This document shows positions 1 to 5,637 of a stretch of DNA of 9,837 nucleotides, one piece after another. The stretch spans positions 1-9,837 of the forward strand of contig CANGQE010000032.1 in NCBI GenBank assembly GCA_947455845.1, in the 5' to 3' direction. Each line of letters begins with the position of its first letter. Within the stretch, counting starts at the first letter, position 1. Position numbers and translations under genes: made by a program. Under the pieces are notes generated by a model. The model was not told where the DNA came from. It did no database searches and saw nothing but the letters and a program-made list of their open reading frames with translations. This DNA comes from Rickettsiales bacterium (GTDB lineage: Bacteria > Pseudomonadota > Alphaproteobacteria > Rickettsiales > UBA1997).

Positions 1-417
1 GGGATCGTAAGTGGTTGATCCAGCTTTTGGTTCGCGATATTCAACTATACTACGCTTTTTAACTTTTTCAGTTTTGTCGTTAAAAAAAGTCGATTGCGAA
101 TAAAGGCGATATTCGATAATGCCGCCGCCGGCTGTTTGTGGTTTGCGAGTCTCGGAATTTTTTTGACTTGCAATCTTACCGTAATCAAGGGCATTTGAAA
201 TGATAGTGGCGGTGGCGACACTGCAATAAAGCGGGTTTTCTTGAGGTTGGAAAAAATTAACTAATTGGTAAAAATCATTTTTAAATTGGCTGCGCTCTAG
301 TCTTTTTAACCCTTCGGCGCTATTCCAAATTTCAACTTGAGTATTTTTCTCAGCAGCAAAAACTGCGTTTGAAAAAGTTAGAGCGATAAAAAAAACTGCT
401 AAAAATTTAACTTTCAT
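1..417 (-). CDS. Exported phytochelatin-synthase-like cysteine peptidase, C-terminal part outside the window
   Basis: The frame stays open from the ATG at 417 to the window edge, giving 139 residues without a stop. Residues 1-22 look like a Sec signal peptide (basic MKVKF start, hydrophobic core, FA-A cleavage region), so the product is probably periplasmic. Residues 54-77 (FFQPQ, NPLYCS, ATATIISNAL) match the active-site block of the phytochelatin synthase family (papain-like fold), whose usual form is Q-x-x-P-x-[YF]-C-G-x-A-S followed by a helix ending in NAL. Cys65 would be the nucleophile, with Ser where the family usually has Gly. Residues 103-117 (YRLYSQSTFF...T) match the following family block, usually FTQ-x-x-FF. 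The catalytic His and Asp lie beyond the edge and cannot be checked. Known members cleave glycine from glutathione or join gamma-Glu-Cys units; prokaryotic members often only hydrolyse. Family call is fairly secure, the substrate is not. Confidence 0.75.
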   Translation of the reverse strand, partial: MKVKFLAVFFIALTFSNAVFAAEKNTQVEIWNSAEGLKRLERSQFKNDFYQLVNFFQPQENPLYCSVATATIISNALDYGKIASQKNSETRKPQTAGGGIIEYRLYSQSTFFNDKTEKVKKRSIVEYREPKAGSTTYDP

Positions 418-420
418 AAA

Positions 421-1356
421 ATGTCTAAGGCCTTGGTAATAGAGGATAAAGCTAATCAAGAAGTAAAACCTCTGATTAGAAAATTTTTGCGGTTTTTGGA
501 GGTGGAAAGAAGATATTCTGCTCACACGGTGAGTTCTTACAGAATTGATATTTTTTATTTTGTGGATTTTCTTTTTAGGAGCAAAGGAAAAATTATCGAA
601 AAATGTGATTTAGAAAATTTAACCGTGCATGATTTTAGAAAATGGCTGTCAGAAAGGACAGCGGATCATGTTAACTCTTCTAACGCTCGCGGTTTGGCTT
701 CTTTGCGCTCGATGTTTCATTTTTTTAATCAAAATAATTTACTGGCTAATCGTGAAATCAGCAAAATAAAAACGCCAAAAATTTCTAAGGCAATTCCTAA
801 GGCTGTTGATGTTGTGGATATTGAAAGGATGTTTACAGAGATTGCTGCGACTCAAAAAATAGAGTGGAAATTGAAGCGTGATTTGGCTTTGCTGACTTTA
901 ATTTATGGTTGCGGTTTGCGGATTTCGGAAGCCTTGTCGGTGACTAAAAAAAGCCTAGAAAATGATCAAACTTTGATTGTAACGGGGAAGGGAAAGAAGC
1001 AAAGAATGCTTCCAATGCCTTTGATTGTTAGTAGAAGAATTACCGAATATTTGGCGCTTTGCCCCTTTGAAATAAAATTTGATGAGCCAATTTTTTTAGG
1101 TACCAAAGGTAAGGTTTATACTCCTCGCGATTTTAGCGGTTTGATTGCTAAAGTGAGGCGCAACCTTAATTTACCTGATACGGTGACCCCTCACGCCTTT
1201 CGCCATTCTTTTGCCACCCATCTTTTGGAAGCGGGTGGTGATTTACGGTCAATTCAGGAATTGCTGGGACATGAAGATTTATCCACAACACAGCGTTACA
1301 CTAAGGTCGACACCGTAAGATTGCTGAGCGTTTATGAAAAATTTTCAAAAAGATAG
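421..1356 (+). CDS. xerC: Tyrosine site-specific recombinase, XerC/XerD type
   Basis: This 311-residue protein has the usual length for XerC/XerD, which resolve chromosome dimers at dif with FtsK. Residues about 17-105 form the N-terminal SAM-like DNA-binding domain (FLRFLEVERRYSAHTVSSY). Residues about 130-311 form the catalytic domain. All six expected catalytic positions are visible: Arg167 in GCGLRISEAL, Lys190 in TGKGKKQR, His258 and Arg261 in TPHAFRHSFATHLL, His284 in LLGHEDLSTTQ, and the nucleophile Tyr293 in RYTKVD. The enzyme therefore looks active. Intact length, the canonical motifs and absence of nearby integrase cargo favour the housekeeping enzyme over a phage integrase. XerC rather than XerD is a guess from overall look. 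The ATG at 421 leaves about 16 residues before the first helix; a TTG at 433 is a possible alternative. No strong Shine-Dalgarno is visible, and the start lies 3 bp from the divergent peptidase start. Confidence 0.9.
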   Translation: MSKALVIEDKANQEVKPLIRKFLRFLEVERRYSAHTVSSYRIDIFYFVDFLFRSKGKIIEKCDLENLTVHDFRKWLSERTADHVNSSNARGLASLRSMFHFFNQNNLLANREISKIKTPKISKAIPKAVDVVDIERMFTEIAATQKIEWKLKRDLALLTLIYGCGLRISEALSVTKKSLENDQTLIVTGKGKKQRMLPMPLIVSRRITEYLALCPFEIKFDEPIFLGTKGKVYTPRDFSGLIAKVRRNLNLPDTVTPHAFRHSFATHLLEAGGDLRSIQELLGHEDLSTTQRYTKVDTVRLLSVYEKFSKR

Positions 1357-1415
1357 AAGTTTAAAAAACGCTACCTCGGGTTGAAAATTTTCTTTAATTA
1401 TTAGAATTCGAACTC

Positions 1416-1676
1416 ATGAGTAAATTTATTGGCGCCAATAATTCTCAAGTCGCTTCCGAAGAAAAAAATTTAGAGCAAGTAAAAATAATTGCTGATCGTT
1501 TAGGAAGAGAAAATTTAGATCCGACTTCGTTACTTTTTGCTTTGGCGGGTAGTAAAACTTTTGAAGAGTCGGTTGAATGTACCAAAAGTTTGCTTGATGC
1601 CGGTGTTGATATTAAAGCCTTAAATAGTATAGGTGCTACCCCGATTGGGTTAAATCGTAATAGTTTTAAGGAGTGA
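1416..1676 (+). CDS. Small ankyrin-repeat-like protein, probably truncated by a frameshift
   Basis: The ORF encodes 86 residues. Residues about 37-70 (PTSLLFALAGS...CTKSLLDAGVDIKALN) read as an ankyrin repeat, with the typical helix then LLDAGADVNA-like turn. Residues 71-86 (SIGATPIGLNRNSFKE) start a second repeat at its TP motif but stop halfway. The missing second helix is encoded immediately downstream in the -1 frame (see 1673-1786). The gene is preceded by 59 bp with a possible promoter (TTGAAA at 1381, TAGAAT at 1402, spacer 15 bp), but this would leave almost no leader, and no Shine-Dalgarno is evident. Ankyrin proteins in host-associated bacteria are often secreted effectors; nothing here proves secretion. 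It may be a real short protein, the N-terminal fragment of a decayed gene, or the zero-frame product of recoding. Confidence 0.6.
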   Translation: MSKFIGANNSQVASEEKNLEQVKIIADRLGRENLDPTSLLFALAGSKTFEESVECTKSLLDAGVDIKALNSIGATPIGLNRNSFKE

Positions 1677-1786
1677 GAGAAATACTTGAAAGAAAATCTC
1701 TTCAAAATGATTTATTAAAGCAGCAAGAGGCGCAGAAAATTGCGTTAAGATTGAACAAACGCAAGATTGGTCAATCGAGTAGGTGA
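1673..1786 (+). pseudogene. Out-of-frame continuation of the ankyrin-like gene
   Basis: Reading from the GTG at 1673, one base back from the upstream frame, gives 37 codons to the TGA at 1784. The product begins VREILERKSLQND and continues as a charged helical stretch (KQQEAQKIALRLNKRK). Joined to the FKE that ends the upstream frame, it gives FKEVREILER, which fits the second helix of an ankyrin repeat. The continuation frame has its own stop at 1667-1669, so any switch must fall between about 1667 and 1676. A lost base in a decaying gene is the simplest explanation. The sequence AAGGAG at 1668-1673 resembles a Shine-Dalgarno but lies directly on the junction, so it is too close to serve the GTG as a normal ribosome binding site. 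Confidence 0.5.
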
Positions 1787-1792
1787 GCTTTT

Positions 1793-2020
1793 ATGGAATT
1801 GCAGGGAGAACATTCTCCAATTCCAATACCACAACCTTTACCGAAAAAAGAGCTCAAGCTGACTCCAACTGTCAAAGAGGCTTCTAGTCTAAGCCTAACA
1901 CCAGTTTCAATTAAGGAAGATGATGTGCCAAATCCAAGTACGGCTGTAGGATCTGAGCAAGGTGCTCAATTACTAAAAACCAATTCCAAATCTTTATCAC
2001 CCTTTAGCGGTCTTTTGTAG
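1793..2020 (+). CDS. Small proline-rich hypothetical protein, possibly the tail of the ankyrin gene
   Basis: This 75-residue ORF starts 6 bp after the TGA of the preceding segment and lies in the same frame as it, so a single nonsense change could have split them. The product has no recognisable domain. It is rich in Pro, Ser, Thr and Lys (HSPIPIPQPLPKKELKLTPT) and looks disordered, with no signal peptide or membrane segment. The sequence AGGTGAG at 1781-1787, 5 bp before the ATG, is a good Shine-Dalgarno, so translational restart is possible. I do not recognise the protein. It is either a genuine small ORF or the disordered C-terminal tail of a formerly longer ankyrin protein running from 1416 to 2020. 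Confidence 0.4.
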   Translation: MELQGEHSPIPIPQPLPKKELKLTPTVKEASSLSLTPVSIKEDDVPNPSTAVGSEQGAQLLKTNSKSLSPFSGLL

Positions 2021-2047
2021 TAGTTCAAAACTAAACGTGTGGCGGAA

Positions 2048-2086
2048 GGGTGATTTAAGAATGAGCAAGTTTCTGGCAAATCACCC
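2048..2086. repeat. Inverted repeat, first hairpin of a four-hairpin cluster
   Basis: GGGTGATTT at 2048-2056 is the exact reverse complement of AAATCACCC at 2078-2086, separated by a 21-base loop. It begins 27 bp after the proline-rich ORF and has no T-tract, so it is not a classical terminator. It looks like part of a dispersed palindromic repeat with the two hairpins that follow. Confidence 0.6.
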
Positions 2087-2090
2087 GTCT

Positions 2091-2129
2091 GATCGCTAAG
2101 CGATCATCCACCCTCTTTTTTAAAGAGGG
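2091..2129. repeat. Two adjacent small hairpins
   Basis: GATCGC-TAA-GCGATC at 2091-2105 is a perfect 6-bp stem with a 3-base loop. CCCTCTTT-TTT-AAAGAGGG at 2111-2129 is a perfect 8-bp stem with a 3-base loop. No T-run follows either. Together with the 2048-2086 inverted repeat they make a compact palindromic module of about 80 bp, the kind that is often dispersed in bacterial genomes. Confidence 0.6.
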
Positions 2130-2142
2130 CTTTCCAGAACAT

Positions 2143-2181
2143 AAAAAAACCTCGGATGATTTCTCATCCGAGGTTTTTTTT
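2143..2181. terminator. Bidirectional Rho-independent terminator between the ankyrin locus and skp
   Basis: A perfect 11-bp stem (ACCTCGGATGA at 2149-2159, TCATCCGAGGT at 2164-2174) closes a 4-base loop. Seven T follow on the plus strand (2175-2181). The mirrored A-tract at 2143-2148 supplies the U-tract on the minus strand. It is well placed to end plus-strand transcription from the ankyrin locus and minus-strand transcription of skp, whose stop is at 2204. Confidence 0.92.
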
Positions 2182-2203
2182 CTTTTAAGCTAACGAATTT
2201 TGA

Positions 2204-2728
2204 CTACTCAAACTTCACATCAACTTTAGTGATTTTTTTGTTCAATCTAGATAAAACTTCAGCAGAAATATCAAGATCATCTCTGTAGTAAAGAGCTTGA
2301 GAAGCTGGAACGATTACGTCCAATTCTTTTTCTTTTGAGATGTCAGCAATGATGTCTTTGATTTTGTCATTAACTTTGCTCATGCTGTCAACTGAAGCTT
2401 TTTTTAAGCTGTTTTGTTTTTTATCAACGAAGGTTTTAAGTTCGTCAACTTTCTTTTCGAAAGCGGTAGTTTCTTTTTCAAAGGCTTCTTTTGAAAGTAG
2501 AGATTTTTTGCCTTCGATCTTTTTTTGCTCAGCTTCTAAAGCTGTTTGTTTTTTGGTAACTTCTTTTTGATATTCATCTTGTTTCTTGCTGACTTTGCTT
2601 TGGATGTCGCGCATTGCAGTTGATTCTTTAACGATTTTTTCAACGTCTAAAATACCGATTCCTGCTGCTTGAGCGTTGAATGTAAAGAACGCAGAAACTG
2701 CTAAAAGTGTTAAGAAACGTTTATTCAT
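2204..2728 (-). CDS. skp: Periplasmic chaperone of the Skp/OmpH family
   Basis: The 174-residue product is close to the usual Skp length of about 160-170. Skp trimers hold unfolded outer-membrane proteins in the periplasm on their way to the BAM complex. Residues 1-21/22 are a signal peptide (MNKRF, hydrophobic core, AQA-A). The mature start (IGILDVEKIVKES) fits the family's first strand, usually with I-x-x-[VI]-[ND]. Residues about 40-130 are a long Lys/Glu/Gln-rich coiled coil forming the tentacles. The C-terminal part (IVPASQALYYRDDLDISAEVLSRLN) carries the family's closing motif, with D-x-[TS]-x-x-[VI]-[LI]-x-x-[LM]-N form. The start is fixed by AGGGG (complement of 2735-2739), 6 bp upstream of the ATG. 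Skp genes commonly sit next to bamA or lpxD; here the gene stands alone between a terminator and the divergent folE. Confidence 0.92.
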   Translation of the reverse strand: MNKRFLTLLAVSAFFTFNAQAAGIGILDVEKIVKESTAMRDIQSKVSKKQDEYQKEVTKKQTALEAEQKKIEGKKSLLSKEAFEKETTAFEKKVDELKTFVDKKQNSLKKASVDSMSKVNDKIKDIIADISKEKELDVIVPASQALYYRDDLDISAEVLSRLNKKITKVDVKFE

Positions 2729-2741
2729 AATTGGCCCCTGT

Positions 2742-2781
2742 GTGAAATTGATTGGTGAAATTGATTTGTGAATATTGATTG
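2742..2781. repeat. Three tandem 13-14 bp repeats upstream of skp
   Basis: Three consecutive units are visible: GTGAAATTGATTG (2742-2754), GTGAAATTGATTT (2755-2767) and GTGAATATTGATTG (2768-2781). The first two differ at one position; the third differs slightly and has one extra base. The array begins 13 bp before the skp start, just upstream of its Shine-Dalgarno, so it lies in the skp leader or promoter. It may be a regulator site or a replication-slippage product. Confidence 0.75.
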
Positions 2782-2793
2782 TTGCCGGTAGCG

Positions 2794-2811
2794 CTTTCGC
2801 TAAGCGGAAAG
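2794..2811. repeat. Small hairpin in the skp-folE intergenic region
   Basis: CTTTCGC-TAA-GCGGAAAG forms a 7-bp stem with one bulged G and a 3-base loop. It shares the 9-mer CGCTAAGCG with the hairpin at 2091-2105. The rest of the 254-bp skp-folE spacer shows no ORF. I see no convincing sigma-70 promoter pair in it, although both divergent genes must be transcribed from it. Confidence 0.45.
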
Positions 2812-2982
2812 ATTCCTCCCGAACTTATTTAGGCAAATTTTAGTTTCAACATTTAATTCCTTTGATGCGAGTGTTTACAAATATCGTATTAAATAAACAT
2901 CCGCGCTTGTATTTTCTTTAAGCATTATTAGCGTTTCGCGCCTTACTTAACGCCCTGTGAAAAAAATCTCTTAAAAAACGAA

Positions 2983-3612
2983 ATGAAAAAAAATCCTAAT
3001 CAAGACAAGCTTAGCTTGGCTAAAAAAACCGCGCGTCCTTCTCAAAAGCAAGCTGAAGATGCAGTGCGCACTTTGATTGCTTGGGCGGGCGATAATCCTG
3101 ATCGCGAAGGTTTAATTGAAACTCCTAAAAGAGTTGTGAACGCTTACCGTGAATTTTTTGCCGGTTATGATGTTGATCCAAATGAAGTTTTGGGTAAAAC
3201 TTTTGAAGAAGTTGAAGGTTACGATGATTTAGTCTTGTTAAAAGACATGCGCATGGAATCACATTGCGAACATCACATGGTGCCATTTTTGGGTAAGGCT
3301 CACATTGCTTACATTCCAAATAAAAAAGTGGTAGGAATTAGTAAAATTGCGCGGTTGCTAGATATTTTCGCCAAACGTTTGCAAACCCAAGAAACCATGA
3401 CCGCGCAGATTGCGGACACTATTAATCGCGTCTTAAAACCAAAAGGTGTAGCTGTTCTAATTGACGCTGAACATCAATGCATGACTACTCGCGGTATCCA
3501 TAAAATCAATACTTCGACAATAACTAAAACAATGACGGGTGAATTTAAGAATAATCCTGAGATGGAAAGAAAGTTTTTAACGCTGATTAATCTTAACTCG
3601 AAACAATGCTAG
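2983..3612 (+). CDS. folE: GTP cyclohydrolase I
   Basis: The 209-residue enzyme is near the bacterial norm (about 190-220). It converts GTP to 7,8-dihydroneopterin triphosphate, the entry step of folate synthesis and also of the queuosine route, in the cytoplasm. Residues 93-101 (SHCEHHMVP) hold the zinc ligands Cys95 and His98 and catalytic His97. Residues 163-171 (EHQCMTTRG) hold His164 and the third zinc ligand Cys166. The stretch VGISKIARLLDIFAKRLQTQE (117-137) is the conserved core of the type I enzyme, so this is the zinc-dependent FolE rather than FolE2. The first 20 residues are a variable Lys-rich tail. The upstream frame meets a stop with no other credible start, which supports ATG 2983, though the Shine-Dalgarno is weak. 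The last codons overlap maf. Confidence 0.96.
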   Translation: MKKNPNQDKLSLAKKTARPSQKQAEDAVRTLIAWAGDNPDREGLIETPKRVVNAYREFFAGYDVDPNEVLGKTFEEVEGYDDLVLLKDMRMESHCEHHMVPFLGKAHIAYIPNKKVVGISKIARLLDIFAKRLQTQETMTAQIADTINRVLKPKGVAVLIDAEHQCMTTRGIHKINTSTITKTMTGEFKNNPEMERKFLTLINLNSKQC

Positions 3613-4208
3613 TTACGCATAATTGCAGATTGATTCTCGCTTCAACTTCCAAAATTCGTAAAAAAATTTTGGAAGAAGTGGCTTTGAAATTTGAAGTTGT
3701 TGCGCCGCTTTTCGACGAAGATAATTCTAAAAAAAATCTAAAACTAGCTCCGCAAAAATTAGCGATGTATTTAGCGGAACAAAAAGCCTTGTCGATTAGC
3801 GACAAGCTTCCCGACGCTTATGTTATCGGTTCTGACCAAGTTTGTGAATTTGAAGAAAAAGAAATTTCCAAATCAAATAATGCTGCCGAAGCTTTAAAGC
3901 AGTTAAAAAAATTCAATGGTAAAATCCATTTTCAAAATAATGCCGTGGTAATCGCCTTTAACGGTAAAATTATTTTTCGAAAATTTTCGCGCGTAAAAAT
4001 GGCAATGCGCCAAATGACTAACGCAGAAATTGAAAGTTACGTTGCAACCGACCAGCCTTGGGGTTGTGCAGGTAGTTACAAATATGAATCTTTAGGTAAA
4101 CATCTTTTTAGCCGAATTTCAGGCGATTATTATTCGGTTTTAGGCTTGGCAATTCAGCCACTAATAACTTTTCTTCATTCAAAAAAACTAATCTCAATTA
4201 AATCTTAA
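3606..4208 (+). CDS. maf: Maf/YceF-like nucleoside triphosphate pyrophosphatase
   Basis: The 200-residue product is the normal Maf length. Maf proteins hydrolyse non-canonical or modified nucleoside triphosphates to monophosphates. The N-terminal block LILASTSKIRKKIL (9-22) corresponds to the family's LASASPRRxxLL, with the usual Pro replaced by Ile. Residues 75-79 (GSDQV) carry catalytic Asp77 in the YceF-type form of the usual ADT motif. SYKYESLGKHLFSRISGDYYSVLGLAI (157-183) is the C-terminal block. The usual GKP after the Asp strand reads SKS here (88-90), a further divergence. YceF of E. coli acts on 7-methyl-GTP, but substrate assignment from these residues is inference. The ATG lies inside the end of folE (7-bp overlap), indicating translational coupling. 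The TerC gene follows after 5 bp, so the three are probably cotranscribed. Confidence 0.88.
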   Translation: MLVTHNCRLILASTSKIRKKILEEVALKFEVVAPLFDEDNSKKNLKLAPQKLAMYLAEQKALSISDKLPDAYVIGSDQVCEFEEKEISKSNNAAEALKQLKKFNGKIHFQNNAVVIAFNGKIIFRKFSRVKMAMRQMTNAEIESYVATDQPWGCAGSYKYESLGKHLFSRISGDYYSVLGLAIQPLITFLHSKKLISIKS

Positions 4209-4213
4209 GCGCT

Positions 4214-4924
4214 ATGGAAATGATCGGATATGATACGCTGTTAAGCTTAGTTACTCTAACCTTCCTTGAAATTATCCTAGGAATCGACAATCTTATTTTT
4301 ATAGCATTAGTAGTGCAAAAATTGCCGAAAAAGTTTCGTAAATCAGCACGTATTTTTGGGCTTACGGCAGCTTTTGTAATTCGTGTTTTAATGTTGTTGG
4401 CGCTGTCTTGGGTAATGACTTTGACCAATCCTTTATTTCATCTATTTGAAAGGGGAGTATCCTTCAAAGATTTATTGCTGATTTGCGGTGGGTTATTCTT
4501 GATGATTAAAGGTGGTTTGGAAATTTTTAACGATGTTTTTATGGATTCCGAGAAAAAGGAAGGTAAGGAAATTCATGTCGGACAAAGTTTTTTTGCTGCA
4601 GTTATTCAAATTACGGTAATTGACTTTGTCTTCTCTTTCGACTCGATAATTACTGCAATAGCAATGACCTCAAATATTCCCGTCATCGTCACAGCTGTTG
4701 TGATCTCAATGATATTAATGTATATGGCATCGGGCTTTATCAGTGATTTTTTAAACAAATATCACTCGCTAAAAATTGCTGCCCTATCCTTTATATTCAT
4801 GGTTGGGGTGATTTTATGTTGTGACGGCTTACATATTCATATAGACAAAGCTTATTTATATTTTGCACTATTCTTTACGTTAGCGGTGGAATCTTTAAGT
4901 ATCGCGGCGCGTAGGAAGCACTAA
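4214..4924 (+). CDS. TerC-family integral membrane protein, probable metal exporter
   Basis: The 236-residue protein is almost wholly hydrophobic, with about seven membrane segments (roughly 8-33, 46-70, 84-104, 125-150, 156-176, 187-207 and 213-231). Both family signature motifs are present: residues 19-26 (EIILGIDN) and 137-144 (DFVFSFDS), whose acidic residues Glu19, Asp25, Asp137 and Asp143 lie in membrane segments and are thought to bind metal. Characterised relatives (Alx, YceF/MeeF of Bacillus) export manganese, and others accompany tellurite resistance or metallate exported enzymes. The exact role here cannot be read from sequence. The length matches the short TerC form without CBS or transporter-associated domains. 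The start at 4214 could equally be the ATG at 4220. It lies 5 bp after maf. Its stop codon sits inside a 17-bp tandem duplication. Confidence 0.9.
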   Translation: MEMIGYDTLLSLVTLTFLEIILGIDNLIFIALVVQKLPKKFRKSARIFGLTAAFVIRVLMLLALSWVMTLTNPLFHLFERGVSFKDLLLICGGLFLMIKGGLEIFNDVFMDSEKKEGKEIHVGQSFFAAVIQITVIDFVFSFDSIITAIAMTSNIPVIVTAVVISMILMYMASGFISDFLNKYHSLKIAALSFIFMVGVILCCDGLHIHIDKAYLYFALFFTLAVESLSIAARRKH

Positions 4925-4944
4925 TTTGTAGGAAGCACTAATTC
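4911..4944. repeat. 17-bp tandem duplication spanning the terC-like stop codon
   Basis: GTAGGAAGCACTAATTT at 4911-4927 is followed directly by GTAGGAAGCACTAATTC at 4928-4944, 16 of 17 identical. The first copy contains the last codons and TAA stop of the TerC-family gene, and the second is non-coding. The duplication leaves the protein unchanged. The near-identity suggests a recent slippage event. Confidence 0.85.
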
Positions 4945-5064
4945 TATTTCTTCCAAGAATGGTACTTAAATTATAAATTTAAATTTTAAGGCAGATTACA
5001 TTTTGTTTTTTAAAATTTTTTTACATTCTTTAATTCTATTTCTTCTAAACAAATCACCAAATTC

Positions 5065-5628
5065 ATGAAAAGTATTTTTCGCTTCTCTATTATTGCTGTC
5101 TTGGTTTCTACCATTTCATCTTGTGCTTACGTTGATGGCTTACTATCTCCCAAGCGTGTAGTAGAACTGGATTCCCTCGATAAAGGCGTCAAGATCGATA
5201 TTAGAAAATTCTTTAGCGGTGACATCGAAGCTTTCGCAATTGTGCAAGACGGAGATGCAAACATTACCGGAACTTTAACTAATAAAATTAACGGTAAGTG
5301 GGAAGAAAATAAGGGCGTGATACAATATAATCTAACAGATGATAAGGGTAACAAAGATAACAGAACTTGGTTAATTACTCTTGAGGCTGATAATACATTT
5401 GTAGTGGTTGGGCATGATTTTATAAAACCGGCCGAAGGCAAACAAGTTGGTAATGCGGCACAAATGATTTATAGTCTGAATTTACGTGGTAAGGATAAAA
5501 AAGAAGAGGTGTTATTTGAAGATAGAATGTATCTGGTTGACGAAAAATCGATGATTTTGATTTCAAACTTTACCAAAGCAAACGGTGATACAGGTAAAAA
5601 AATTGCCTCTCTTCGCAAGATTAATTAG
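5065..5628 (+). CDS. DUF3833-like lipoprotein
   Basis: The 187-residue protein starts with a lipoprotein signal peptide: MKSIFR, a hydrophobic core and a lipobox TISSC-A with Cys20 as lipidation site, so it is probably anchored in an envelope membrane. The mature part looks like the DUF3833 family, a beta-rich fold of unknown function. Matching features are the FF-SGDIEAFAIVQD start (49-62), R-x-W (100-102), VVVGHDFIKPAEGKQVGNAAQ (113-133) with the family's V-G-x-A-x-G-x-x-x-GNA pattern, and DRMYLVDEKSMIL (153-165). No catalytic motif is evident. zntB starts 9 bp later, so the two are likely cotranscribed, though no functional link is known. Upstream (4925-5064) is very AT-rich with no clear promoter. 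The start is set by the signal peptide. Confidence 0.8.
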   Translation: MKSIFRFSIIAVLVSTISSCAYVDGLLSPKRVVELDSLDKGVKIDIRKFFSGDIEAFAIVQDGDANITGTLTNKINGKWEENKGVIQYNLTDDKGNKDNRTWLITLEADNTFVVVGHDFIKPAEGKQVGNAAQMIYSLNLRGKDKKEEVLFEDRMYLVDEKSMILISNFTKANGDTGKKIASLRKIN

Positions 5629-5637
5629 TGATTACTC

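Noticed and set aside
421..1356. Reading the tyrosine recombinase as a mobile-element integrase
   Set aside because: Length and motifs are typical of housekeeping Xer proteins. No attachment-site repeat, tRNA gene or element cargo is visible around it.
2040..2182. CRISPR array or tRNA in the hairpin-rich region
   Set aside because: The hairpins differ in sequence, with no regular repeat-spacer pattern, and no cloverleaf or CCA-end arrangement can be drawn.
2874..2900. TTTACA at 2874-2879 as the folE -35 box
   Set aside because: No acceptable -10 hexamer lies 15-19 bp downstream, so a promoter call is not supported.
5020..5048. TTTACA at 5020-5025 as the lipoprotein gene promoter
   Set aside because: The hexamer at the right spacing (TTCTAA) matches the -10 consensus poorly, and it would leave a very short leader.
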